A stretch of 25,592 bases of DNA. Source: a virus. The stretch covers positions 1-25,592 of the IMG/VR virus record IMGVR_UViG_3300042898_004645. One strand, written 5' to 3'. The notes beneath the pieces were generated by a model. The model saw nothing but the letters and a program-made list of their open reading frames with translations. It did not search any database and was not told where the DNA came from. This document shows, one piece after another, positions 15,944-24,189 of the stretch; within the stretch, counting starts at the first letter, position 1; each line of letters starts with the position of its first letter. The position numbers were made by a program, and so were the translations under genes.

Positions 15944-16018
15944 TAACTTTGTGACACCTGTGGGGATAGCGATCCCACCGAGTCCATAACTTAGCGGTCC
16001 TAAGTCATATCTTAAATA
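15904..16018 (-). ncRNA. Candidate small structured RNA with its own promoter and terminator
   Basis: This gene-free divergent gap holds three hairpins in a more GC-rich block than its surroundings. In minus-strand order they are: a 6-bp stem with 5-base loop (15989-16005, ACTTAG/CTAAGT); a GGGAT-CGCT-ATCCC hairpin extended by further pairs with one bulge (15960-15978); and an 11-bp perfect stem with 7-base loop (15915-15943), with an outer ACAAAG/CTTTGT pairing. On the minus strand the last stem is followed by CTTTGTTTTTT, an intrinsic-terminator form. A TAATATATAC promoter-like motif lies upstream at 16029-16041. No ORF fits. The 5' end is estimated. It is not a tRNA (no T-arm). The function is unknown. 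Confidence 0.55.
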
Positions 16019-16028
16019 TTTTTACTAT

Positions 16029-16041
16029 GTATATATTAGTG
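16029..16041 (-). promoter_or_regulatory. Promoter-like motif ahead of the candidate small RNA
   Basis: The minus strand reads CACTAATATATAC, matching the core motif seen ahead of protein genes. It is placed about 20 bases before the first hairpin, and no minus-strand ORF follows before the terminator. Confidence 0.45.
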
Positions 16042-16056
16042 AGTAGATATATGAAA

Positions 16057-16068
16057 TTAATATATAAC
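16057..16068 (+). promoter_or_regulatory. Promoter-like motif heading the baseplate wedge unit
   Basis: TTAATATATAAC lies 17 bases before the ATG at 16086 and close to the divergent minus-strand motif. Confidence 0.5.
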
Positions 16069-16085
16069 AAAAATAATATTATTTT

Positions 16086-16403
16086 ATGGACATCCGTTAT
16101 AACATTAATAGAATTCATTCTGTTTTAAATGAATCATTTGTAAATGTTGAAATATCTGAAAAATCATCACTAAAGTTTGGAAAATACTTTGAAATTAGTA
16201 TTAAAGAATCAAAAGAGGTTAAAATGATAATTCCATTCAAAAATATTGATAACGTTAATAATTTCGAATTTTACTATTTATCAAATCCAATAAATGAAAA
16301 CTCAAATTTAGTAACTCGAAATAGTGATGCTGATTCAATATCCAAAATTATAGAAGATATTCTATCAAATGATAGATTTGATAAGGACTATTTAAAAAAT
16401 TAA
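16086..16403 (+). CDS. Small hypothetical protein with possible capsid-targeting N-terminus
   Basis: 105 aa, beginning M-D-I-R-Y-N-I-N-R-I-H-S-V-L-N-E-S. The L-N-E at 14-16 fits the [L/I/F]-x-E cleavage form, although this leader is longer than in the other candidates. The remainder is a small mixed domain with K-F-G-K-Y-F-E-I-S-I and I-S-K-I-I-E-D-I-L. No family recognised. It is followed 7 bases later by the baseplate wedge gene. In T4-like genomes a short gp25-like protein often precedes gp6, but the gp25 signature (E-P-R) is not visible here, so I do not assign it. Confidence 0.7.
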   Translation: MDIRYNINRIHSVLNESFVNVEISEKSSLKFGKYFEISIKESKEVKMIIPFKNIDNVNNFEFYYLSNPINENSNLVTRNSDADSISKIIEDILSNDRFDKDYLKN

Positions 16404-16410
16404 TTTATAG

Positions 16411-18180
16411 ATGGCTACTTTTACTGAAATTACCTTCCAAAATATAAAAACTCAAATAGAGAGATTTTTACAAGTAGAACATAATAAAGCAAGTATATTA
16501 TTTTCACCTGCATCACCGTATGGGCAAATTCTTAATGTAGTTCAGAATTTACACCAATTGTCTTTTTTATATTTGAAAAATTCAATAAATCAATTTGATT
16601 TAAGTGATCCAAACTCTAATAATCGTACAGTAATTCAAAATGCTGCTCTACTCGCTGGTCATATACCGGGAAGAGGAATTTCAGCAACTGGTAATCTAAA
16701 ATTGACCGTAAAGTCAGGAATCGATCTTGAAAAAGAACTTAAAGGTGGTAGAGTTACATTTAGTAATAGAGTTTTGTTAAAAAATAAAACTAATTCATTA
16801 GAGTATTCGCTCTATCTAGGACAAGAAAAGATAACTTATCTAATAAATCCATCAACTAGAATATATCTACCAATAATTCAAGGAAAATACGAAACTACAA
16901 ACTTCACCGGAAGCGGATCCATAAATCAAACTTATCAAGTAACACGGTCCGGTGTCCAAGATATTGAAAATTTTAACACAGAGGTTTTAGTAAATGGTAA
17001 CTTTTGGTCAATCAAAAAACATTTATACGAACTAGCACCAAATGAAGAAGGTTGTGTTGTTAGAACTGGATTCGATGGGGGTATTGACATAATATTTGGA
17101 AATGGAAATTTTGGAGCGATACCACAAATAGGGGCAGTAATTACAGTTACATACATTTTAACAGATGGTGATGATGGAAACATATTTAGAAGAACTTTTA
17201 ATGATTGGAAGTATGTCGATGACGCAACTGATGGATATGGTAACTCAATTGATGCGAGTAAAATTTTCGATACTGCTATCTATAATGATATAAATTTTGG
17301 AGCGGATGGTGAAAGTTATGTTTTTACTAGAAATATTTTACCAATCGCATCTAATAATTTTGTATTAGGTCTTCCACAACAATATGCTTATGAAATAAAA
17401 AAATTAGGAGTTTTTTCTCACGTTAACGCATATGAAAATGATAATATGGTTTTTATAGTTGCTACTCCTAATATAAAATTATTTAAAAATCAAAATTCCG
17501 ACTATTTCTCTGTAAATATAAGAGCCTTTGAACTAGATAATTATGAGAAATCTAAAATAGATAAATATCTAAGAACTAATGGAAACATACAACTTACTAG
17601 AAAATATAGAATTGACTCACCATCATTATCGTATTATATAATGAATGTATTTGTAATAAGATATTCAGACTCAAATGATGATGCAATCCAAAGTCAAGTA
17701 ACTGATGTGGTTTCAGAGTATTTTTTAAATTTCAGTCGTATAGATAGAATACCAAAATCTGATTTAGTTAAAGAGATAGCAATGATTAATGGCATACATT
17801 CTGTTGATGTTCAATTTATATCTAGGAAAAATGAAGATTATCACAGAGAAGAAAATATAAGACAACAAAATACCATGAATGCTGCAAGTAACTTTAAAAC
17901 TAACGCACTTTCTATGCCAAATACTGATATAGCAATACCTGGTTCAGCTATCGAACCTATAAAAATGAATGTAGATTATTCATCGACTAAATTAATTGGT
18001 CTAGATCCAGTACTTGGTGATATAATATTTGAACCTAGTGAGATTCCGATAATTCGTGGAGGGTGGTATGATAGAAATGGAATTTATCTCTCGGATGAAA
18101 TCTCTGGAACAGGTCTTAAATCAATTAACATTATCAAAAAAGGCGTAGTTGATTCAAAATTAAGAAATAATGTTGTATAA
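16411..18180 (+). CDS. Baseplate wedge protein, gp6 / gpJ-like (Baseplate_J family)
   Basis: 589 aa. The layout is that of Baseplate_J proteins: a helical N-terminus with I-L-F-S-P-A-S-P-Y-G-Q-I-L-N; a segment with N-R-T-V-I-Q-N-A-A-L-L-A-G-H-I-P; a central beta-rich region with G-F-D-G-G-I-D-I-I-F-G-N-G-N-F-G near residue 220, and V-T-Y-I-L-T-D-G-D-D-G-N near 247; then alpha/beta wing domains with Y-L-R-T-N-G-N-I-Q-L near 385. The F-G-N-G-x-x-G block is the most diagnostic. In contractile phages this protein dimerises to form the iris ring of the baseplate periphery. T4 gp6 is 660 aa, so the length fits. Its neighbours are small unknown genes in the same unit. Confidence 0.85.
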   Translation: MATFTEITFQNIKTQIERFLQVEHNKASILFSPASPYGQILNVVQNLHQLSFLYLKNSINQFDLSDPNSNNRTVIQNAALLAGHIPGRGISATGNLKLTVKSGIDLEKELKGGRVTFSNRVLLKNKTNSLEYSLYLGQEKITYLINPSTRIYLPIIQGKYETTNFTGSGSINQTYQVTRSGVQDIENFNTEVLVNGNFWSIKKHLYELAPNEEGCVVRTGFDGGIDIIFGNGNFGAIPQIGAVITVTYILTDGDDGNIFRRTFNDWKYVDDATDGYGNSIDASKIFDTAIYNDINFGADGESYVFTRNILPIASNNFVLGLPQQYAYEIKKLGVFSHVNAYENDNMVFIVATPNIKLFKNQNSDYFSVNIRAFELDNYEKSKIDKYLRTNGNIQLTRKYRIDSPSLSYYIMNVFVIRYSDSNDDAIQSQVTDVVSEYFLNFSRIDRIPKSDLVKEIAMINGIHSVDVQFISRKNEDYHREENIRQQNTMNAASNFKTNALSMPNTDIAIPGSAIEPIKMNVDYSSTKLIGLDPVLGDIIFEPSEIPIIRGGWYDRNGIYLSDEISGTGLKSINIIKKGVVDSKLRNNVV

Positions 18181-18195
18181 AATAATAAATAATAT

Positions 18196-18450
18196 ATGTT
18201 ACACGATAGACACCAACTTCCACAATTAAGATTTATGAAACACCGACATGATGATTTTAAGGATTATCTCGATTATGAGAAAGTTATACTAAAACAATCA
18301 TTATCACCATATATGTTTGAGAATAATCTTATGAACACATGGTTATTAAACCTACAACCATTAGTTTCATTGTTTCTTGACCAAATGAATGTGATGAGAA
18401 ATTTTAAAAATTATATGGTTCATAAGTACCATTATAAACATAGTAAATAA
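18196..18450 (+). CDS. Small basic/His-rich hypothetical protein
   Basis: 84 aa starting M-L-H-D-R-H-Q-L-P-Q-L-R-F, rich in His, Tyr, Met and Lys. It is predicted helical, with N-T-W-L-L-N-L-Q-P-L-V-S-L-F-L-D-Q-M near residues 47-64. It follows the baseplate wedge gene by 15 bases and likely shares its transcript, so it may be a small baseplate or assembly protein. No family recognised. Confidence 0.65.
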   Translation: MLHDRHQLPQLRFMKHRHDDFKDYLDYEKVILKQSLSPYMFENNLMNTWLLNLQPLVSLFLDQMNVMRNFKNYMVHKYHYKHSK

Positions 18451-18465
18451 TTTCAAAGATGTTCC

Positions 18466-18515
18466 GATAATATATACCAAAATCAGTAAAACCATTTTAT
18501 ACTATTAATATATAA
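18466..18515 (+). promoter_or_regulatory. Two promoter-like motifs in tandem ahead of the metabolic unit
   Basis: GATAATATATACC at 18466-18478 and ATTAATATATAA at 18504-18515 precede the ATG at 18539. Genes downstream to 22609 are closely spaced with no further clear motif, so these may drive the whole unit including purA and the methyltransferases. Confidence 0.5.
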
Positions 18516-18538
18516 TAGACAAATTATAAGAGAATTAC

Positions 18539-19162
18539 ATGGCAGATAAAAATAAAATATCAGGATTTAAAAAATTTACAGATCTTAAAGCAAAAGAGGA
18601 TCTAAGTGAGGTTGAATTATCAGCTCAACCAAAAACAGATTCTGATATACCAGGTAATCCTAACTTACCAAACACATCAAAAAAAATCGAAAGAATGCCT
18701 TCAAGAAAAGGAATTATCCCACAAGATCAAAACGTAGATTTGAATAAACCAATCGGAGAAACAGAAACTAATGAGTCCGATAAGGTTAATTTCTATGGTA
18801 AGGTTGCTAAATTTCCAAAAAAGACAAAGGCATCTAAAGCTTATAACTTTTTAGAAAATGTTAAGATCTCTAAGAATTCAATTTGGTATATTCTTATTGA
18901 AAAACAAGATAATGAGCTTCAAATGGTTAAGTATAACAATAAGAAGGGATTTGATATGTCTAAATTTGTTATGGAATTAAAGTCATTCTACATAAAAGAA
19001 TATTCTAAAAATCCAAAAATGATTAAACTAATCGAATCAATTGAAATTGTTGGTAAAGAAGAATTTTCAGCTATTAAAAATATACCAAATGTTGAAATCG
19101 CCGCTGGTAAAAAACTGATTTCTAAAATCACAGAAGACTTAATTAAACTTTTAAGTAAGTAA
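18539..19162 (+). CDS. Hypothetical protein with disordered N-terminal half
   Basis: 207 aa. Residues 1-90 are Lys/Pro/Asp/Asn-rich and look disordered, beginning M-A-D-K-N-K-I-S-G-F-K-K-F-T-D-L. Residues ~98-205 form a compact alpha/beta domain: I-W-Y-I-L-I-E-K-Q, M-V-K-Y-N-N-K-K-G-F-D-M-S-K-F, and a helical end. The F-K-K-F start resembles the candidate capsid-targeting peptides, but no convincing [L/I/F]-x-E cut site follows. It is first in the unit that includes iscA-like, purA and methyltransferase genes. Function unknown. Confidence 0.7.
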   Translation: MADKNKISGFKKFTDLKAKEDLSEVELSAQPKTDSDIPGNPNLPNTSKKIERMPSRKGIIPQDQNVDLNKPIGETETNESDKVNFYGKVAKFPKKTKASKAYNFLENVKISKNSIWYILIEKQDNELQMVKYNNKKGFDMSKFVMELKSFYIKEYSKNPKMIKLIESIEIVGKEEFSAIKNIPNVEIAAGKKLISKITEDLIKLLSK

Positions 19163-19164
19163 TC

Positions 19165-19491
19165 ATGATTACACTATCTGAAAAAGCATATCAGAAAGTC
19201 AAACAACTTATAGAAGAATCAAACTATGACTCAACTTATTTTTTAAAAGTTGAAGTAGTTGGTGGAGGTTGTTCTGGTCTTAAATACAACATGGACTTTA
19301 CAAATCAATCAAATGACGATGATCAAGTATTTGAACATCTAGATTTAAAAGTCGTCACGAATAAAAAATCTCTATTATATTTAATTGGAACCGAATTGGA
19401 CTATTCAGATGGTCTAAACGGTAAAGGATTTGAGTGGAATAACCCTCAAGCCACACGCACTTGCGGATGTGGAGAATCATTTAGTTTATAA
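19165..19491 (+). CDS. A-type iron-sulfur carrier (IscA/ErpA/HesB family)
   Basis: 108 aa, the normal size. Fe-S carriers of this type deliver clusters to apo-enzymes through three conserved cysteines, all present: C36 in G-G-G-C-S-G, and C100 and C102 in T-C-G-C-G-E-S-F at the C-terminus. The start I-T-L-S-E-K-A also fits. It begins 2 bases after the preceding stop. HesB/IscA genes recur in marine T4-like phages, where they are thought to support Fe-S enzymes in infected cells. Full-length and apparently functional. IscA versus ErpA cannot be decided, so no symbol is given. Confidence 0.92.
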   Translation: MITLSEKAYQKVKQLIEESNYDSTYFLKVEVVGGGCSGLKYNMDFTNQSNDDDQVFEHLDLKVVTNKKSLLYLIGTELDYSDGLNGKGFEWNNPQATRTCGCGESFSL

Positions 19492-19498
19492 ACTTATT

Positions 19499-19520
19499 GT
19501 ATTTTAAATCTATAAAATAC
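19499..19520. terminator. AT-rich hairpin between iscA-like gene and purA
   Basis: GTATTTTA/TAAAATAC is an 8-bp perfect stem with a 6-base loop just after the iscA-like stop. There is no T-tract after it on the plus strand, so it is at best a weak terminator, RNA-processing or pausing site. Confidence 0.3.
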
Positions 19521-19524
19521 GTAA

Positions 19525-20727
<1,203 letters not shown>

Positions 20728-21489
20728 ATGGAAAATATACTTTATCAGGACGATTGCTTTAATATCTTTCCTAGATTTGAAGATAAATCAATAGATTTGA
20801 TATTATGTGACTTGCCTTATAATACGACAAGAGCAAAATGGGATATTCAATTAGATTTGAATTTATTATGGGAACATTATAAAAGAATAATTAAAGATAA
20901 TGGAGCTATTTTATTATTTGCGCAAACACCATTTGATAAAGTTTTAGGTTGCTCAAATTTGGAGTGGTTGAAATATGAATGGATCTGGGAAAAAACACAA
21001 GCAACTGGATGGTTAAACGCTAAGAAGATGCCTATGAAATCACATGAGAATATCTTAGTTTTTTATAAAAATCCACCAACCTATAATCCTCAAAAAACTA
21101 CTGGTCATAAACCGATGCACTCATATACAAAAAGACCAGAGGTTCAGAATAAAACTGAACTATATGGAGAGATGAATCGTGTTATATCAGGAGGTGGTGA
21201 TACTGATAGATATCCAAGATCTGTTTTGGTTTTTTCATCAGATAAACAGAAAAATAAATTAGATGGAACAATCCACCCAACCCAAAAACCATTAGCACTT
21301 TGTGAGTATTTAATCAAAACATATACAAATGAAGGAGATTTAGTTCTAGACAACACTGCTGGTAGTGGAACTACTGGATTAGCAGCTAAAAATACGAATA
21401 GGAAATATATTTTAATTGAAAAAGAAGAAAATTGGTGTCAAGTAATTAAAAAAAGAATTCCTGATATCTATGAGTATAAACATTTATAA
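20728..21489 (+). CDS. DNA methyltransferase, beta-class (D-L-P-Y type), probably adenine-N6
   Basis: 253 aa. Motif IV is D-L-P-Y-N-T-T at 28-34, a known variant of D-P-P-Y in a large phage/bacterial family with D-L-P-Y-G-T-T. The S-adenosylmethionine motif D-N-T-A-G-S-G-T-T-G comes near residue 206. Catalytic motif first and SAM motif last is the beta-group order. Intervening W-I-W-E-K, N-A-K-K-M-P and H-E-N-I-L-V-F-Y segments are typical of the family, as is H-P-T-Q-K-P. The enzyme would methylate specific DNA sites. No restriction endonuclease is adjacent, so it is an orphan likely used for protection from host restriction or for marking phage DNA. The start codon directly follows the purA stop. 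Confidence 0.9.
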   Translation: MENILYQDDCFNIFPRFEDKSIDLILCDLPYNTTRAKWDIQLDLNLLWEHYKRIIKDNGAILLFAQTPFDKVLGCSNLEWLKYEWIWEKTQATGWLNAKKMPMKSHENILVFYKNPPTYNPQKTTGHKPMHSYTKRPEVQNKTELYGEMNRVISGGGDTDRYPRSVLVFSSDKQKNKLDGTIHPTQKPLALCEYLIKTYTNEGDLVLDNTAGSGTTGLAAKNTNRKYILIEKEENWCQVIKKRIPDIYEYKHL

Positions 21490-21509
21490 TCTAATTCTAT
21501 ATAAAACTT

Positions 21510-22247
21510 ATGACAAACCAAATTCACAATTTAGATTGTATAGATTTCATGAAAACTCTTCCAAATGAGTCCATTGATTTGACAATTACTGACCCACCAT
21601 ACACTATTAATTATTCTTCTTATAGAACAAAGACCAAGGTTATTGCAAATGATGATAATAAAGATTGGATATCTCCTTTTTTTGAAGAATTGTCCAGAGT
21701 GGTTAAAAAAGGATCACACCTATATTGTTTTTGTGATTTTGAAATGTCTTCTGATTTTGTTGCTGAGATTAGAAAATATTGGAAAGTTAGAAATCTTCTA
21801 TGTATTCCAAGAACTATTAAAGGAAATGGTGGTGATAGAATCTTTCAACAACAATTTGAGTATGTTATCTTCGCAACTCGTGGTAATAGAACCGAAGGTA
21901 GAAAATTCAATCAAACACAAATATTAAAACCATCAGAAACTTATCTTAAAGATAAAAGATATAATGCTAAAGAATGGTTGTATAGATTACCAGATTATTG
22001 GTACTGGACAAAAGCATCAGAATTCAATCATGATAGATTACATCCAAATCAAAAAAATGTTGATTGTTTAAAAGATATGATTGCCTTATCATCAAATCCA
22101 GGTGAGATTGTTTTTGATCCTTTCTGTGGTAGTGGTTCAACACTCTTAGCCGCTAAACTTCTAGATAGAAAATGGATCGGATGTGAAATTGATGCTAAAT
22201 ATGTTGATGTATCTAATAATAGATTAAAAGTAAAAGAAACGGTTTGA
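21510..22247 (+). CDS. Second DNA methyltransferase, beta-class (D-P-P-Y)
   Basis: 245 aa. Motif IV T-D-P-P-Y at 27-31 and SAM motif F-D-P-F-C-G-S-G-S-T near residue 209, with H-P-N-Q-K-N before it, again give the beta-group order. D-P-P-Y allows N6-adenine or N4-cytosine methylation. The sequence between the motifs differs clearly from the preceding methyltransferase, so the pair is not a recent tandem duplication and probably recognises different sites. It begins 20 bases after the previous stop, in the same unit. Confidence 0.9.
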   Translation: MTNQIHNLDCIDFMKTLPNESIDLTITDPPYTINYSSYRTKTKVIANDDNKDWISPFFEELSRVVKKGSHLYCFCDFEMSSDFVAEIRKYWKVRNLLCIPRTIKGNGGDRIFQQQFEYVIFATRGNRTEGRKFNQTQILKPSETYLKDKRYNAKEWLYRLPDYWYWTKASEFNHDRLHPNQKNVDCLKDMIALSSNPGEIVFDPFCGSGSTLLAAKLLDRKWIGCEIDAKYVDVSNNRLKVKETV

Positions 22248-22609
22248 AATATTTTCCTAACATAGATAAATTAAAAAATATTGCAGATATACTACAATAC
22301 GATACATTAAATGCTAAGTCTAAAATAGAATATGTAATACATTCATATCTTTTAGAAGACTATAAAGTGTTTGATAATAATAAAGATTATTGGATGACTT
22401 CAACAATGATTAGTAACTCCTTATTTAATAAAGATTTTTTAAAGTTAATTAAAAAACAAAGTCCTAATTATATCTATTCTCAAATTGATCAAGTAATAGT
22501 GTCGGTTTTACTTCAAAGATCTTCTGAACAACCTAAAAAGAGAATAGCAATTGATAGTATGAATCCGGATTTAGTAGATGATGAGCCTTTTAGAGTTGTA
22601 TCAGAGTAA
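22244..22609 (+). CDS. Hypothetical protein with TTG start coupled to the methyltransferase stop
   Basis: 121 aa if translation begins at the TTG at 22244, which overlaps the methyltransferase TGA as TTGA. No ATG occurs in frame until about residue 50, so the TTG start is the better choice; it implies translational coupling. The sequence starts with K-Y-F-P-N-I-D-K-L and is Asn/Lys/Ile-rich and helical. The C-terminal third, with K-K-R-I-A-I-D-S-M-N, may be an extended tail. No family recognised. It ends exactly next to the stop of the convergent gene. Confidence 0.6.
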   Translation: MKYFPNIDKLKNIADILQYDTLNAKSKIEYVIHSYLLEDYKVFDNNKDYWMTSTMISNSLFNKDFLKLIKKQSPNYIYSQIDQVIVSVLLQRSSEQPKKRIAIDSMNPDLVDDEPFRVVSE

Positions 22610-22777
22610 TTATTTACTAGAATTCTTATATTTATCATAAAGGTGCCATATAGAAATAGCGCTACATTCCAAAAGAAAAAAGAATACCTTATCAGTTGGT
22701 TCATCATTTGTTAAAAATGTATAAAACACAAATGTAATAATTACAAGAACTTCTAATATTGATATAAATTTCTTCAT
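22610..22777 (-). CDS. Small single-span membrane protein
   Basis: 55 aa from the ATG at 22775-22777 to a TAA at 22610-22612. It starts M-K-K-F-I-S-I-L-E-V-L-V-I-I-T-F, giving a hydrophobic span at about residues 4-23, and has a second moderately hydrophobic stretch (V-F-F-F-L-L-E-C-S-A) at 31-40. It fills the gap exactly: its stop abuts the stop of the plus-strand gene. Upstream lies a terminator that separates it from the next minus-strand gene. Function unknown; short enough that chance cannot be excluded. Confidence 0.5.
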   Translation of the reverse strand: MKKFISILEVLVIITFVFYTFLTNDEPTDKVFFFLLECSAISIWHLYDKYKNSSK

Positions 22778-22787
22778 TACGTTAAAA

Positions 22788-22814
22788 CAAAATACCCGGA
22801 GATTGTCCGGGTAT
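22788..22814 (-). terminator. Intrinsic terminator after the 74-aa protein gene
   Basis: ATACCCGGA/TCCGGGTAT forms a 9-bp stem with a 5-base loop (22792-22814). On the minus strand it is followed by TTTTGTTTT. It lies 33 bases beyond the stop of the minus-strand gene at 22847. Confidence 0.8.
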
Positions 22815-22846
22815 AAATATACAAAAAGTTTTTAAATTTCCAAAAA

Positions 22847-23071
22847 TTAATTATTAATTGTCATATGTTTATCACCTTCGTAATCCCAAACATGGAAAAG
22901 ATATGAATTTTTTACAGTTTCAAGTCCAGTAGGGTAATAATCCCAACCATCTTTATCTAAACCAACTTCCATTTCTGGATCTAAGCTTTGAAGGTATTCA
23001 ATTATATCCTTTACCTTAACCGGAACTCTTTCAAATTCTGTATTTTCATTAAACTTTTTAATATGTTTCAT
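22847..23071 (-). CDS. Small hypothetical protein with candidate capsid-targeting N-terminus
   Basis: 74 aa, beginning M-K-H-I-K-K-F-N-E-N. F-N-E at 7-9 fits the [L/I/F]-x-E form closely and in the expected position. The remainder, about 65 residues, includes V-K-D-I-I-E-Y-L-Q-S-L-D-P-E-M-E-V and D-K-D-G-W-D, a pattern of a small, widely seen phage/bacterial domain of unknown function. It lies downstream of the basic 137-aa gene and is followed by a strong terminator, so both probably form one short unit. Confidence 0.75.
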   Translation of the reverse strand: MKHIKKFNENTEFERVPVKVKDIIEYLQSLDPEMEVGLDKDGWDYYPTGLETVKNSYLFHVWDYEGDKHMTINN

Positions 23072-23088
23072 ATTATTTATTTATTTTT

Positions 23089-23502
23089 TTAATATCCGGA
23101 ACCTGCTCCCCAGTTATCATTATTATTTTTAGTTCCTATTCCTAATTTAGAAAAAATAGAATCTCTCATTTCGGTGTCTGTGGATCTAAAGACGATAAAC
23201 TCATCTGCCAATCCAATATTTTTTTCTAACCATTTTTTCTCATCATCTGTAAGAAGACTTTGATTTTCATTGAATGAGCTGAATTCTTTAATATGTGTTA
23301 ATTTATGATCTTTTGCCAAAAACTTTTCACCATCAATATTTTTAGAATTTGGTTCTCTGTGAGATCCTTTCTTTGGTTTTTCAGCCAAATGATCTTCACT
23401 TGATAAAGTTGAATTATTTGGTTTTTTAGAAGAAACGTGACTTTGTTTTTTCATGTCTTTAGACAGCTTCTGGTCTTTGTGGTTTACTTGTTTATGAGCC
23501 AT
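23089..23502 (-). CDS. Lys/His-rich basic protein with an internal targeting-like peptide
   Basis: 137 aa. Residues 1-66 are very hydrophilic and rich in Lys, Ser, His and Asn, surely disordered and possibly DNA-binding. Residues 69-79 read T-H-I-K-E-F-S-S-F-N-E, the same form as the N-terminal peptides of the neighbouring genes, then N-Q-S-L-L. The C-terminal 58 residues form a small helical domain (D-D-E-K-K-W-L-E-K-N-I-G-L) and a Gly/Asn-rich end. If the peptide is a cut site, the basic region would be removed or separated inside the head. No family recognised. Confidence 0.72.
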   Translation of the reverse strand: MAHKQVNHKDQKLSKDMKKQSHVSSKKPNNSTLSSEDHLAEKPKKGSHREPNSKNIDGEKFLAKDHKLTHIKEFSSFNENQSLLTDDEKKWLEKNIGLADEFIVFRSTDTEMRDSIFSKLGIGTKNNNDNWGAGSGY

Positions 23503-23520
23503 TTTAAAAAAATATATTTT

Positions 23521-23534
23521 CTTATATATTAAAA
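23521..23534 (-). promoter_or_regulatory. Promoter-like motif heading the 137-aa/74-aa unit
   Basis: The minus strand reads TTTTAATATATAAG, 18 bases before the ATG at 23502; a full match to the motif. Confidence 0.5.
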
Positions 23535-23578
23535 TATATTCTCTAAATTTTTAGTCCTATCAATAATATAAGGAAAAA

Positions 23579-23590
23579 TTTAATATATAA
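23579..23590 (+). promoter_or_regulatory. Promoter-like motif before the 170-aa protein gene
   Basis: TTTAATATATAA ends three bases before the ATG at 23594, leaving almost no leader, as also seen for the gene at 4270. Confidence 0.48.
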
Positions 23591-23593
23591 AAC

Positions 23594-24106
23594 ATGAGAA
23601 AAATTTTACCATTCAAAAATTTCTTTGAAGAAATTTATTATGATAGTAGAAAAGATATTGAGGGATATGTTGATACTAATGATTTAGTTGGTCAAAGACT
23701 TTGGTTCCACACTAATAGAACACATAGGAATAACGCTCAAAATGGTATGATAGGTGTTTATGATACAACTAGAGGTGGTAGAAAAACTGGATTAGCTGGT
23801 AAATACACAAATGAGGTTAGATTAAAATCTCCAATATATTTTCAAACATCTGAAGCAGGTTCTAAAACAATTAAACAAAGAGGTGATAGAGTATTAATTG
23901 CCGGTGTTTCTGGTATTGTAGTTCCTACCAATAATGATAATACTGGGATGATTAAAATAACTTATAATCCTTTTGATGTTGCTTATTTTCATGAAATAGG
24001 TGATGAAGATAAGAATGAAATTATATCTGGAAGTGAGGTTTATTTCAATGCCTCAGAAGATGGCAATTGGGAAATTTGGGTCAAAGACCCGGTTTATTCT
24101 AAATAA
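23594..24106 (+). CDS. Hypothetical protein with candidate capsid-targeting N-terminus
   Basis: 170 aa, beginning M-R-K-I-L-P-F-K-N-F-F-E-E. Both F-F-E and F-E-E fit the cut-site form. The rest is a compact beta-rich domain of about 155 residues: V-G-Q-R-L-W-F-H-T-N near 32-41, G-V-Y-D-T-T-R-G-G-R-K-T-G-L, V-R-L-K-S-P-I-Y-F near 77-85, V-L-I-A-G-V-S-G-I-V-V near 100-110, and N-P-F-D-V-A-Y-F-H-E. H39 and the following beta pattern gave a passing resemblance to ADP-ribosyltransferases, but the motif set is incomplete. Function unknown. It stands alone, opposite the tRNA genes. Confidence 0.75.
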   Translation: MRKILPFKNFFEEIYYDSRKDIEGYVDTNDLVGQRLWFHTNRTHRNNAQNGMIGVYDTTRGGRKTGLAGKYTNEVRLKSPIYFQTSEAGSKTIKQRGDRVLIAGVSGIVVPTNNDNTGMIKITYNPFDVAYFHEIGDEDKNEIISGSEVYFNASEDGNWEIWVKDPVYSK

Positions 24107-24111
24107 ATTTG

Positions 24112-24184
24112 TAGCCCCAGAAGGATTCGAACCTTCATTTTCGGTTTCGTAGACCGATGTCCTATCCAATTGGACGATGGAACC
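24112..24184 (-). tRNA. tRNA-Arg (anticodon ACG)
   Basis: A 73-base cloverleaf reads on the minus strand. The acceptor GGTTCCA pairs with TGGGGCT (three G-U wobbles). The D-arm is GTCC/GGAC. The anticodon stem TCGGT/ACCGA encloses loop CTACGAA, giving ACG (Arg, reads CGN with inosine). The T-arm GAAGG-TTCGAAT-CCTTC is perfect. The discriminator is A and no CCA is encoded. Confidence 0.88.
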
Positions 24185-24189
24185 ATTTG

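Noticed and set aside
15987-16007. CGGTCCTAAG within the small RNA region matches part of the conserved 23S rRNA / I-CeuI site
   Set aside because: Only ten bases match and the surroundings do not follow 23S rRNA; it is explained by the ACTTAG/CTAAGT hairpin.
16086-16403. T4 gp25-like baseplate protein by position before gp6
   Set aside because: The gp25 signature residues are not seen and the sequence does not read like that lysozyme-like fold.
23594-24106. ADP-ribosyltransferase like T4 Alt/Mod
   Set aside because: A single His and beta-rich pattern are not enough; no convincing S-T-S or E-x-E motif.
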